DNA of 64,000 nt from Streptomyces griseicoloratus (lineage in GTDB: Bacteria > Actinomycetota > Actinomycetes > Streptomycetales > Streptomycetaceae). Where the stretch lies: NCBI RefSeq assembly GCF_014534645.1, contig NZ_JACVQF010000223.1, positions 62,001-126,000 of the forward strand. Direction: 5' to 3'. The notes under the pieces were generated by a model that did no database searches, was not told where the DNA came from, and saw only the letters and a list, made by a program, of their open reading frames with translations. The position numbers were made by a program, and so were the translations under genes. Positions 21,667 through 29,669 of this stretch are shown one piece after another (the stretch's first letter is position 1; each line of letters begins with the position of its first letter).

Positions 21667-22396
21667 GGCGGTCTCCCGGAAGAATCGTGATCATCACTCG
21701 TAGCGGGCGGTCGTTCTCGTCGTAGCCCGTACGCATGTGCACGGCCACGGGAGTAGCAGCGGGCAGAGACAGCTTTTCGATCTCCGCACGCGTCGGCATC
21801 CTCACGGTGATCTCGTCGCGGTAGCGAGCCTGGACGAGACCGACGCTGGCCAGGACGCCGCCGGGCGCTGACACGTCTTCCGGCAGCATGAGGGGCGTGC
21901 CCCTGACCAGTTCTTCAGGGAAGTAGGAGTCGGCCAAGGCGTACGGATCCTGGTCGACTATGCGCACTCGTTCCCGTACGACGGTCAGAGCCGTCTCAGG
22001 GTCCAACTGGAGGCGTTCCGCGATTTCGGCCGACGGACGCCGGATGGAAACGCGGACTTCCTGACGAGGCTGGCGACCACTTTCGGCCACAATGCTGGCC
22101 CACTGGTCACCGCGTTCGTCTGACTTGTGTCGGGCCCGCGACTCCAGCACCGACCAGTCCCAGACTGCTGGCGTCAGGTTGCGGCGAACGAAGCTCCCAC
22201 GCCCCTGACCAGCAATGATGAGCCCTTCTTCGGTCAGGCGTCGCAGGGCCAGGCGCACGGTGTTGCGACTCGCCTCGTAGCGCTCCACCAACTCGAACTC
22301 TGTGGGGAGCTGTTCGCCGGCCCCCAGCTCCCCTCTCTCGATCTGTCCTCGCAGGTCATCCGCGATTCGGTGGTACCTCGGGCGCTGCTCCCGCAC
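21635..22396 (-). CDS. GntR/HutC-family repressor (KorSA-like)
   Basis: A 253-residue regulator with GTG start 4 bp after AGGGAGG. The N-terminal winged helix (about 5-72) reads YHRIADDLRGQIERGELGAGEQLPTEFELVERYEASRNTVRLALRRL, and a C-terminal UTRA ligand domain follows (about 95-245, PYALADSYFPEELVRGTPL). In pSAM2 the KorSA protein of this family represses replication and transfer functions. The position here, divergent from the transfer operon with palindromic TTGTNCCAACAAC sites between, supports the same job. The UTRA domain suggests a small-molecule or host signal. Confidence 0.9.
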   Translation of the reverse strand: MREQRPRYHRIADDLRGQIERGELGAGEQLPTEFELVERYEASRNTVRLALRRLTEEGLIIAGQGRGSFVRRNLTPAVWDWSVLESRARHKSDERGDQWASIVAESGRQPRQEVRVSIRRPSAEIAERLQLDPETALTVVRERVRIVDQDPYALADSYFPEELVRGTPLMLPEDVSAPGGVLASVGLVQARYRDEITVRMPTRAEIEKLSLPAATPVAVHMRTGYDENDRPLRVMITILPGDRHVIRYDVSAE

Positions 22397-22826
22397 GGTG
22401 CCTCCCTGCTAGTTGGCTGACTTGTGCCAACAACATACGCGCTTCGCCTTGACGGTCCAACAACTCATGGAGAAACTCAGGGCAGTTGTTGTTGGTACAA
22501 CCCCACCAACACCGACGAGTCAGTCCTTATGCCGGGCAGGGTGGCTGCGGTTCGCCGTAAGGCCCTGGACTGGTCGTTCTTTGACAACTGAATGGGGATT
22601 ACGCCGCCTCTCCTCGGCCAAGTAGGCGGCCACGCGGGATCTCCCGCGTGAGGTACAGCGCGACCCAACTTCCGCAGCACGCTGCGGCCGGTTGCCTCCG
22701 CTGCTCGTCTCGCACGAGCAGCGCTGAGGGGAGCCGGACTTTCCGACTTCAACGGCGCGCGCCCCCGGAGCGGCAACTCCGGGGGCGCTGTTCGGGCCGT
22801 TTCACCTGCTAGGGAGACCACGACCC
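22397..22826. promoter_or_regulatory. AICE control region with KorSA-type operators
   Basis: This 430-bp divergent spacer holds TTGTGCCAACAAC (22422-22434), its near-exact inverted copy GTTGTTGGTACAA (22488-22500) and a half-site CCAACAAC (22457-22464). A weak -35 (TTGACG, 22449-22454) is placed so that operators overlap the spacer and the start region of a rightward promoter. Further right are a 20-bp hairpin (CACGCGGGA/TCCCGCGTG, 22631-22650) and the strong hairpin at 22759. No gene is evident. The region is the likely switch between the repressor and the transfer operon. Confidence 0.6.
22759..22788 (+). terminator. Strong leader hairpin before the transfer operon
   Basis: GCGCCCCCGGAG and CTCCGGGGGCGC form a 12-bp perfect stem with a 6-nt loop, 38 bp upstream of the first rightward gene. 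It may stop read-through into the operon or act as an attenuator in its leader. Confidence 0.55.
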
Positions 22827-23084
22827 ATGAACCACATCGTCACAGTTCAGGACGCTGTTACCGCGTTCGCCGACTTCATGGAGCCGACAAACGCGGAGCT
22901 GGACGCGATCGAGCGGGAGATGCCCGTGATCCTCGCGGACATCGAGCTGCTGGACGCGCAGATCATCACCCTGGACCGCACGCCGACCGAGCTGGACGCC
23001 CGCCGTATCCGCCGGGCCCGCCGCCGGGCGCTGGCCGCGCGGCGGGCGCTGGCCAACCGCGCCGACTCCGGGGAGGCGGCGTGA
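22827..23084 (+). CDS. DUF6284 small element protein
   Basis: This 85-residue, largely helical acidic-then-basic protein opens the rightward operon, with GGGAGA upstream. I recognise the ELDAIEREMPVILADIELLDAQI pattern as the DUF6284 family that occurs at this position in many Streptomyces AICEs. No function is known. Its stop overlaps the next start (GTGA). Confidence 0.7.
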   Translation: MNHIVTVQDAVTAFADFMEPTNAELDAIEREMPVILADIELLDAQIITLDRTPTELDARRIRRARRRALAARRALANRADSGEAA

Positions 23085-23614
23085 TCCGCATCGTCACCGC
23101 CGGCCGGATGCACCGGTTGGAGCAGGCGGCAGAGCATGCCCGCGACCGTGCGCGGGACGTGCAGGGGCAGGCGGATGCCGCCTGGGGCCGCCACGTGCGG
23201 GAGGTGTGGGAGCTGACCGCCCGCGCGGAGCGGGCGGAGGCGACCACGTCCGAGGTGGGCACGCTCCTCGCTCGCGCGGTGGAGGAGGTTTCCGCCGCAC
23301 AGCAGGAGCTGCTGCTGAAGGACATCGAGATCCGCCGGCTGCGCGAGCAGTTGAGGCGCGGGCCCGTGGAGGGCGACACGCTGACGGTGCTGATGCACTA
23401 CGGCGAGCCGCACACGGTCTACGCCTCCCGTGAGGACGCCTACGCCGACACCGCCACCCACGGCGTGCCTGCTGGTACCCCGTGGGTGCCGGCCGGTGAA
23501 CGCCCGGCGTCGGCGTCCACGTGGTGCATCGCGGCGTTCATCTACGACGCCTCCTGCAACGGGTTCCGCCGGGCGTTCACGCCCGCTCCGAAAGCTCTCG
23601 GGGAGGCGGCGTGA
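23081..23614 (+). CDS. Hypothetical coiled-coil element protein
   Basis: A 177-residue protein started by GTG and translationally coupled to both neighbours. Residues 10-90 form a long amphipathic helix (RLEQAAEHARDRARDVQGQADAAWGRHVREV, then KDIEIRRLREQLRRG), suggesting a coiled-coil oligomer. The C-terminal 80 residues (VLMHYGEPHTVYASREDAYADTATHG) form a small unknown domain. I recognise no family. Its place between the DUF6284 and DUF2637 genes suggests a role in transfer or spread. Confidence 0.65.
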   Translation: MIRIVTAGRMHRLEQAAEHARDRARDVQGQADAAWGRHVREVWELTARAERAEATTSEVGTLLARAVEEVSAAQQELLLKDIEIRRLREQLRRGPVEGDTLTVLMHYGEPHTVYASREDAYADTATHGVPAGTPWVPAGERPASASTWCIAAFIYDASCNGFRRAFTPAPKALGEAA

Positions 23615-24618
23615 ACAGTGTTCAGACGCGTTCAGCGGAGCGGGCCCTGTCGGGCGGCACGTGGCTGATCGTCTGTGGGGCGATGCTCTATTCCATCCTC
23701 ACCGTGACGCCGTTGATGGCCGCGCACACGGCCGAGGAGTGGGACTGGACGGCGCCGATCCTGCCGCTCGTGGTGGACGCCGCGGTGGTGATCGTGGTCA
23801 AGCTCGATGACGTGCTGGCCCGCCTGGGCGGGCACGGCGGCCGGTGGCCGATGGTGCTGCGGTGGATGACCGGTCTCATGACGCTCGCCCTCAATACCGC
23901 GGACTCGGCGCTGAAGAAAGACCTGGTCGGCGTGGCTGTCCACGCGGTGGCGCCGCTGCTGCTGATCGTCACCGCGGAGACCAGTCTCGCCTACCGGCGG
24001 GCCATCGCCGCCGCCGTGGCGGCGATGGAGGAGCAGCAGCGGGCCGAGCGGGAGCGGCGCGAGCAGGTACTGCGGGAGCGGGAGGAAGCCGCCCGCCGGC
24101 AGGCCCGCGAGGAGCGTGCGCACGCCGCGGCGCTGGCGCGTGAACAGCGTGAACACGAGGCCACGCTCGCCCGCGAGCAGGCGGAGCGGGAGGAGCGGCG
24201 CTGGCGTGAGGAGCGCGAGCGGGAAGCCGCCCGCGAGGCTGCGGAGCGGGCCGAGCGTGAACGCCGTGAACGCGAGCGTGAACAGCGTGAGCGGGAACGT
24301 GAACAGGCCGAGCGGGAAGCCGCCGCACGCCGTGCCCGCGAGCGCGCCGAGCGGGAGGCGCGTGAACGTCGTGAACAGCAGGAGCGTGAGGAGCGGGCCG
24401 AGCGTGAACGGGCCGCGCTGCTGGCGCGCGGGCCGGCCGAGGACAAGTTTCCCGAGGACGAGGCACGGCAGATCGTGGCCGCCGCGTTCGCCGCGCAGAT
24501 GTCGGTGCGCTCGGCTGCGGAGCTGTGCGGCTGGTCGGTGGGGTGGGTGTCCGCCCGCTACGCCGAGCACCGCGACCCCAGCGCCCGCGGTGCTGAGCTG
24601 GCCATCGCGAGCCAGTGA
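23611..24618 (+). CDS. DUF2637 membrane protein with charged coiled coil (Spd-like)
   Basis: A 335-residue protein with GTG start overlapping the previous stop. The N-terminal 125 residues contain four membrane helices matching DUF2637, a domain of conjugative spread proteins. Then follows about 150 residues of almost uninterrupted Arg/Glu/Ala sequence (units such as REREREQREREREQ), predicted as a long single helix or coiled coil. It ends in a helix-turn-helix-like tail (AEDKFPEDEARQIVAAAFAAQMSVRSAAELCGWSVGWVSARYAEH). It could link the membrane to DNA during intramycelial spread (inference). Confidence 0.75.
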   Translation: MNSVQTRSAERALSGGTWLIVCGAMLYSILTVTPLMAAHTAEEWDWTAPILPLVVDAAVVIVVKLDDVLARLGGHGGRWPMVLRWMTGLMTLALNTADSALKKDLVGVAVHAVAPLLLIVTAETSLAYRRAIAAAVAAMEEQQRAERERREQVLREREEAARRQAREERAHAAALAREQREHEATLAREQAEREERRWREEREREAAREAAERAERERREREREQREREREQAEREAAARRARERAEREARERREQQEREERAERERAALLARGPAEDKFPEDEARQIVAAAFAAQMSVRSAAELCGWSVGWVSARYAEHRDPSARGAELAIASQ

Positions 24619-24956
24619 TGGGCGCCGTACCGGTCTACCGGTGGCGGCTGGCCCCTGACGGGCTGGCGACCCGCCGGCAGCTTCGCGCGCTCGGGCTGCG
24701 GCCCGGCGGGCAGGACGTGGCCGCGCAGGTAGAGCGTCCGCGGCGCCGCCGCGGACCGCTGGTCGCCTACCTCTACCGCGTCGACCTGGCCAAGCCCGTC
24801 CGGCCGATGACGCCCGCGAAGCGTGCGGCGCTGGCCAAGGCCAACGCCGCCCGCCGCACCTGCCCCGAGTGCCGGCGCGACGCCGGATACGTCATCCCGG
24901 TCTCACTCGGCACGTGCGCCACCTGCGCTTTTCCCGAGGAACAGCGCGCCGCTTAA
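24618..24956 (+). CDS. RRQL-motif zinc-ribbon element protein
   Basis: The protein has 112 residues; ATG overlaps the previous stop by one base. GLATRRQLRALGLRPGGQDVAAQVERPRRRRG is the RRQL motif typical of a small AICE family. The C-terminus has CPECRRDAGYVIPVSLGTCATC, two CxxC knuckles forming a probable zinc ribbon. It is basic and likely binds nucleic acid. Precise function is unknown. Confidence 0.7.
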   Translation: MGAVPVYRWRLAPDGLATRRQLRALGLRPGGQDVAAQVERPRRRRGPLVAYLYRVDLAKPVRPMTPAKRAALAKANAARRTCPECRRDAGYVIPVSLGTCATCAFPEEQRAA

Positions 24957-24968
24957 GCCCTGTTGGCA

Positions 24969-25005
24969 GGCCCGGCCAACCGCCTCCTACAGCACCGGCC
25001 GGGCC
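24969..25005 (+). terminator. Hairpin inside the transfer operon
   Basis: GGCCCGGCC and GGCCGGGCC form a 9-bp stem with a 19-nt loop in the 76-bp gap before the next gene. No T-run follows, so it may act in mRNA processing rather than termination. Confidence 0.35.
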
Positions 25006-25032
25006 CTACTCCCGTGAAGGAGTGCTCACAGC

Positions 25033-26622
25033 ATGACGGAACTCAGCACAGAGGCGGTAGCCGTCGAGGCTGCCCCCACCGCACCACCCCCGCCCGTCCC
25101 CGCGCCGCCCGAGACGTCCCCGGCCGTGGCGGAAGTCGACCACACGCCCGGCGGCTGGCCGGTCGTGCCGCTCGCCCTGTCCGGTGCGAACAGCACCGTG
25201 GGCATGGTCGCCGCCGCATCGCTGGCCGGCGGTCCCATCGCCGCCATGGTGGCCGCGACCGGCGCCGTTGTTCTCGGCACCGTGGCCGCCACCCGCAGCC
25301 GCACGCCCAACCCGCGCCGGGAGTCCCGACGGGCCGCCGCCCGCGCGGCCGGCCGCTCCGCCGCCCGCACCACGGGCGCACGCCGGACCGGTGCCGGCGG
25401 GAGCCGTGGCAGTGCCTCGGGTGCCAGCCGCACGGGCGGCCGGTCCGGTCGGGAGCCGGGCCAGCACCGCCGCAGTTCAGGTCCCCTGGCCCGCAACGCC
25501 AGCACGGCCGCGGGCACGCAAAGCCGCGGAAACACCGGGCGCGCCACGCCGCAGCGCGCGTCCGGTGCCGTGGGGAAAGCCGCGGGCCGCCTCGGGCAGG
25601 TCCGGGCACTGCGGGCATCGCAGCAGGCTGCGGCCGGATCGCGGGCCGGGCAGCGGGCACAGACCACCGCCGCTCGCCGGGCCGTGGCCGACGCCCGCCG
25701 CAACGCCCGCACACAGGCCGGGACCTCCCGCAACGCCACCTCGCCGCGCGCGGCGGCCCGCCGCAGCGGGCCGGTCGGCCGGATGCTCGCTGCGGCGACC
25801 CGCCAGGCCGGTACTGCGCGGGACTCGGCGGTTACCCGGGGCCGCGCGGCCCGCGACAACCGGGCACGCGCCGCGGTCGACGCCCACCGCAGGGCGGTGC
25901 GCCGGGCCCCGGCCCGTAGGGCGGCCCGGCAGGCGCTGCGCCGGTCCGCGGCCCGCTTCCACGGCCGGCGCCTGCTGGCCGCGCTGCTCGCCCTGCCCCT
26001 CGGGCTGCTCGGACTGATCACCACCCCGATCGGACGCAAGTTCGATATCCCGTGGCTGATGAATCCCGGCCGCCGCCTGTACTGGCGCATGGTCCGCACC
26101 GCCGCCGAACAGCGGGCCGCGCGGGACGCCGCCATCCGCGAGCGGCAGGCCGAGCAGGAAGCCGCGGCGGAGGCCGAAGCAGCGCAGGACGGCACCGAGG
26201 GCATCGGCGACCGCGTGGAGCGGCCCGCCGCACAGGTTCCCACCAGCACGAACGATCCCGTCAGTGGAGGAGAGCACGTGTCCGGTTTCCGGTTCGAAGA
26301 GGCCGCTGCCGAGATGGAGCAGGCCGCACAGTCCTACGACCCCGACAACGCCATGGAGATCCTCGCCATGGTCGAGGGACTGCCCGCCGCGCTCACCAGC
26401 GTGGCGAACGTGATGAAGGTCCTCGCGGAGCGCTCCGACAGCGAGTTCCCGCTGGAGAAGGAAGTCGCGGACGGCTTCAACGACATCTACGGCGCCGTGA
26501 TGAGCGCCGTCGCGGTCGCCGAGGACATGGGCCCGCTGTTCAGGCAGGTCCACGAACAGGACATCGCCCGGCACGAAGACCCCCGCAACGGCCCGGAGGC
26601 CGAGAAGGGCTGGAACGTCTGA
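25033..26622 (+). CDS. Large Arg/Ala-rich membrane-associated element protein (Spd-like candidate)
   Basis: A 529-residue protein, ATG 11 bp after GAAGGAG. It has a Pro-rich start, a hydrophobic stretch at about 52-88, some 220 residues of very basic Arg/Ala/Thr/Gly-rich sequence (about 90-310), another hydrophobic segment near 318-335, then an acidic helical C-terminal domain (FRFEEAAAEMEQAAQSYDPDNAMEILAMVEGLPAAL). The basic region could bind DNA non-specifically. It lies directly before traB, 2 bp apart. I recognise no characterised family; similar proteins occur at this position in AICEs. Confidence 0.65.
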   Translation: MTELSTEAVAVEAAPTAPPPPVPAPPETSPAVAEVDHTPGGWPVVPLALSGANSTVGMVAAASLAGGPIAAMVAATGAVVLGTVAATRSRTPNPRRESRRAAARAAGRSAARTTGARRTGAGGSRGSASGASRTGGRSGREPGQHRRSSGPLARNASTAAGTQSRGNTGRATPQRASGAVGKAAGRLGQVRALRASQQAAAGSRAGQRAQTTAARRAVADARRNARTQAGTSRNATSPRAAARRSGPVGRMLAAATRQAGTARDSAVTRGRAARDNRARAAVDAHRRAVRRAPARRAARQALRRSAARFHGRRLLAALLALPLGLLGLITTPIGRKFDIPWLMNPGRRLYWRMVRTAAEQRAARDAAIRERQAEQEAAAEAEAAQDGTEGIGDRVERPAAQVPTSTNDPVSGGEHVSGFRFEEAAAEMEQAAQSYDPDNAMEILAMVEGLPAALTSVANVMKVLAERSDSEFPLEKEVADGFNDIYGAVMSAVAVAEDMGPLFRQVHEQDIARHEDPRNGPEAEKGWNV

Positions 26623-26624
26623 TC

Positions 26625-28742
26625 ATGGCCAGCACCGCTACCGCCAAGCAGCAGGTGAGCAGTGGCCCGGTGCTGGACTGGGCCGCCGGTCACGGACCCG
26701 TGACCGGCGCCCTGTCCGCCACCACCGGAGCCTTCGCCATCGCCACCACCGGCGCCGCCACCTCCATGCCCCCGGGCTGGGCCCTGGCCGTCGGCGCCGC
26801 GGGCGCCCTCGGCCACACCATCGTCGGCCTGCGCGTCCGCAACGCCGGCCGCACCCTGGCCACCCGCGCCGCCAGCTGGCTGGTCGGCGCCGGCTGGACG
26901 ACCTGGGCCATGACCCACGGCCCCCTGACCTGGGCCGCCCTCGGATCGCTGGCCACCATCGGCGTCGGCATCGGCGCCGCCGCCCGCTCCACCGCCCTCT
27001 ACGAGGAGGCCCGCGAAACGGAGGCGCTGGCCGCGGCCGACCGGCAGGTCGCGCGGGAGCTGTCCGCCGAGCGCCGGGCGATCGCCGCGGAATGGGTCGA
27101 CCGCATCCAGCGGGTGTGCTCCATCACCGTCCGCGTCCTGGCGGTCGAGCAGTGGCCGACCGGCGCCGGGTTCTCCATCGACGCCGAACTCCCGCCCGGC
27201 GGCGCCACCTACCAGAAGATCGCCGCCGAGTCCGGTCGGCTGTCCGCGGACGCACGGCTGCCGCACGGCTGCACCGTGACCGCCACGCCGGGCATCGACC
27301 AGGGCCGGGTCATCATCGACGTGACCACCGTCAACGTCCTGATGGAGGAGCGGACCTACCCCTCCGACTACGGCGTCCTGTCCCTGCTCACCGGGATTCC
27401 GTGGGGGTACCGGACGAACGCGGAGCAGATCCTCGCCTACCTGCGCGAGCAGTGCGCGCTCGTGGTCGGGCCGACCGGATCGGGCAAGACCAACATGGTC
27501 CACACGATCCTCGCCGGGTTCGCCCGCGCCGAGGACGTCCTCACGTGGGTGATCGACCTCAACGCCGGATCCGCGGGCCTGCCCTGGGTGCTGCCCGCGC
27601 TCAACGGGGAGATCGACGGCACGGACGGCAAGCCCGTGCGGCCCGGTGTCGACTGGCTCGCCGGGACCTACGACGAGGCGCTGCTGATGCTGGAGACCGC
27701 CGTCCGGGTCGCCAAGCAGCGCAAGATGGGCTACCAGGAGCTGCTGGCCAAGGCCAACACCGACCTTCTCCCGGTCGGCCCGCGGATTCCCCAGATCATG
27801 CTGGTGATCGATGAGGGTGCGGAGATCCTGGCCAGCACCGACCGGCAGATGCGCAAGCTCGCGGAAAAGATCCTGGAAGTCATCCGCATCGCCCGCGCCA
27901 TGGGCCTGCGCACCGTCCTGACCGCGCTCGGGGCGACGTCTAGCGTGCTGGGCAACCTGATGATCCGCCGGGAAGCCAAGGTCCGCGTCGCGCTCACCGG
28001 TGGTGAGACCGAGGGCATGGACCTGGGCAAGATGTTCCCCGGCACCCGCGGCCTGCGCGTCGACCAAGCCCCCTACAAGGGGTCCGGGTTCATGGGCACC
28101 CCGGAGTCGCCGGCCGGACTGTTCAAGGCGTGGCGGATCCTCCCGAACCAGATCCGGGAGATCATCGCCGCCACCTCCGACCGGCACCCCGTCCTCGACG
28201 ACATCTCCGCCCGGGCGGCCGGGCCCGCCTACGCCCGCCGGTGGGACGCCGACCGCACCGCATGGATGCGCGACCACCACCCTGGAGCCAGTGAGCGAAC
28301 GGGCGCGGAACCCGGCGCCGGTCCGGGTCTGAACCTGTCCGCCCTGCGCGATCAGCAGTCCGGGCAGGCGTCGACAGCGGAAGACGAGATGCTGCGCCGC
28401 TTCCGCGAGCAGATTGACGCGGAGTTCGGCACCGCGCCCGACCCGCACCCGCCCGCCGCGGACAGCGGGCCGCCCGCGCCGGCCGGGCTGAACCTCTCAG
28501 CTCTGCAGGGCGAGCAGCAGGACAGCCCCGCCCAGCGCGCCGCGCTCGCCCTGCTGCTCGCCGCCGGCCGCGACGGGACCGGGGCATCCGCGATCGCCCG
28601 CGCCCTCGCGGACGAGCACGGCACGACCCGTCAGACGGTCGTCGGCTGGCTCAAGGCATGGGTCGCGGACGGCACCGCCGTACGCGTCGGGGAGGGCACC
28701 AAGGCCCGCTACGTCCACCGCCAGCACGCCCCCGAGAGCTGA
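26625..28742 (+). CDS. traB: FtsK/SpoIIIE-type conjugative DNA translocase (TraB)
   Basis: A 705-residue ATPase. Two or three N-terminal membrane helices (about 40-125) anchor it. Walker A GPTGSGKTN lies at about 281-289, Walker B MLVIDEGAEI at about 390-399, and a C-terminal winged-helix-like segment (about 630-695, QRAALALLLAAGRDGTGASAIARALADEHGTTRQTVVGWLKAW) resembles the gamma domain that reads TRS repeats. The motif GLNLSAL occurs twice in the linker. Streptomyces TraB proteins form hexameric pores and move double-stranded DNA between mycelia. The CGACAAG repeats directly downstream are candidate binding sites. Confidence 0.93.
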   Translation: MASTATAKQQVSSGPVLDWAAGHGPVTGALSATTGAFAIATTGAATSMPPGWALAVGAAGALGHTIVGLRVRNAGRTLATRAASWLVGAGWTTWAMTHGPLTWAALGSLATIGVGIGAAARSTALYEEARETEALAAADRQVARELSAERRAIAAEWVDRIQRVCSITVRVLAVEQWPTGAGFSIDAELPPGGATYQKIAAESGRLSADARLPHGCTVTATPGIDQGRVIIDVTTVNVLMEERTYPSDYGVLSLLTGIPWGYRTNAEQILAYLREQCALVVGPTGSGKTNMVHTILAGFARAEDVLTWVIDLNAGSAGLPWVLPALNGEIDGTDGKPVRPGVDWLAGTYDEALLMLETAVRVAKQRKMGYQELLAKANTDLLPVGPRIPQIMLVIDEGAEILASTDRQMRKLAEKILEVIRIARAMGLRTVLTALGATSSVLGNLMIRREAKVRVALTGGETEGMDLGKMFPGTRGLRVDQAPYKGSGFMGTPESPAGLFKAWRILPNQIREIIAATSDRHPVLDDISARAAGPAYARRWDADRTAWMRDHHPGASERTGAEPGAGPGLNLSALRDQQSGQASTAEDEMLRRFREQIDAEFGTAPDPHPPAADSGPPAPAGLNLSALQGEQQDSPAQRAALALLLAAGRDGTGASAIARALADEHGTTRQTVVGWLKAWVADGTAVRVGEGTKARYVHRQHAPES

Positions 28743-28745
28743 TCA

Positions 28746-28891
28746 CTTGTCGCTTGTCGCCCCACCAGAACAAGAACCGCTTCCCGCGCCCCGGAGGCCC
28801 GGAAACGGCTTCTGACCTGGGAGGCGACAAGCGACAAGACAAGACAAGCGACAAGCCGCACGACAAGGAAGACGACAAGCAACGCGACAAG
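28746..28891. repeat. CGACAAG repeat cluster, candidate clt/TRS transfer locus
   Basis: Six rightward copies of CGACAAG lie at 28825, 28832, 28849, 28861, 28873 and 28885, with two GACAAG half copies at 28838 and 28843. The last four copies are spaced exactly 12 bp. Two inverted copies (CTTGTCG) stand at 28746 and 28753. The cluster begins 3 bp after the traB stop. In other Streptomyces plasmids the TraB recognition site (clt) is a non-coding run of 8-bp repeats near traB; this fits, with a different word. Function is inferred. Confidence 0.65.
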
Positions 28892-28906
28892 TACACCCAC
28901 CCCGAG

Positions 28907-28938
28907 CGGGCCCGCACCAGACGACTGGTGCGGGCCCG
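28907..28938. terminator. 14-bp perfect hairpin after the repeat cluster
   Basis: CGGGCCCGCACCAG and CTGGTGCGGGCCCG pair fully around the tetraloop ACGA. It can terminate the long transfer transcript or form part of the transfer origin; no T-run follows. Confidence 0.6.
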
Positions 28939-28962
28939 CGGCTCACCCGAGGGAGCCCTGAT

Positions 28963-29271
28963 ATGGCCCACCACAGGCCGCCGGGGAACATCGCCCCGCA
29001 CATACCCGCCGCCGACTGGCAGCGTGCACAGGCCACCGGACAACCCGTCGTCATCGTCGTCCACGACCCCGCCCCGACCGGCATCCCCTGGCGCCGCGCC
29101 CTGATCCCGTTCGCGATCGCCGGCGCCGCCGTGGCCGGCGGCTGGGGACTGGTCGCCGCCCTATGCCTCCTCCTCGACGCCGCCGCCCACACCGCCACCG
29201 TCATCGCAGGCGCCGCCGGACCCATCGGCATCGGCGGAATCACCCTCAAACTCGCCCGCGGCAAGCACTGA
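28963..29271 (+). CDS. Small membrane element protein (SpdD-like)
   Basis: A 102-residue protein; ATG follows GAGGGAG by 8 bp. Two hydrophobic helices (about 46-70 and 72-92) come after a hydrophilic N-terminus (IPAADWQRAQATGQPVVIVVHDPAP). Small two-helix proteins at this place in AICEs are called SpdC/SpdD or mobile element transfer proteins and help plasmid spreading; I assign it by position and topology, not by motif. Confidence 0.65.
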   Translation: MAHHRPPGNIAPHIPAADWQRAQATGQPVVIVVHDPAPTGIPWRRALIPFAIAGAAVAGGWGLVAALCLLLDAAAHTATVIAGAAGPIGIGGITLKLARGKH

Positions 29272-29288
29272 CAAGGGAGACCAAGCCC

Positions 29289-29579
29289 GTGCGACTCCGT
29301 ATCCAGCGCAGCGCGTGGCCCCGCAACGCGCTGATCCTGACCGACACCCCCCGCCCCGACTGCCCCGACTGCGACGGCGTCGGCGGCATCCAGTACCACT
29401 ACGGCGACCCCGAGACCGGCGAGTACGCCGGCACCGACTGGGACCCCTGCACCTGCTGGCACGAGAACCGCCGCTGGCTGCTGCTGCCCCTGCCGCGGAT
29501 GCCTCGCTGGCTGCGCCGACGCGGCCAAGACACCGACCCGTGGGCGCCCGGCGGCTACAGCAACGAACCGCCCTTCTAG
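29289..29579 (+). CDS. Hypothetical zinc-finger element protein
   Basis: The product has 96 residues from GTG, with GGGAG 8 bp upstream. CPDCDGVGGIQYHYGDPETGEYAGTDWDPCTCW resembles half of a DnaJ-type zinc finger (CxxCxG...CxC). The C-terminus is basic and Trp/Pro-rich. A small family of this kind accompanies AICE replication genes. Function is unknown. Confidence 0.6.
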   Translation: MRLRIQRSAWPRNALILTDTPRPDCPDCDGVGGIQYHYGDPETGEYAGTDWDPCTCWHENRRWLLLPLPRMPRWLRRRGQDTDPWAPGGYSNEPPF

Positions 29580-29586
29580 CTACGCC

Positions 29587-29629
29587 AAGGGCGGCCCCTC
29601 CGTCTCGCCAAAGTCGCGGGGCCGCCCTT
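29587..29629 (+). terminator. Hairpin before the methyltransferase-like gene
   Basis: AAGGGCGGCCCC and GGGGCCGCCCTT form a 12-bp perfect stem with a 19-nt loop, separating the small zinc-finger gene from the methyltransferase and replication genes. Confidence 0.65.
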
Positions 29630-29669
29630 GTCCACCTGCCATCCAACTGACCTGTGGAGGTCTCCCAGC

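Noticed and set aside
28825-28891. CRISPR array
   Set aside because: Repeat units are 7 bp at 7-17 bp spacing, far too short for CRISPR, and no cas genes are present.
28658-29104. Open frame encoding DK-rich repeats (GDKRQDKTSDKPHDKEDD)
   Set aside because: The repeat is better explained at DNA level, because inverted CTTGTCG copies exist outside the frame and the frame overlaps traB and the next gene without a ribosome site.
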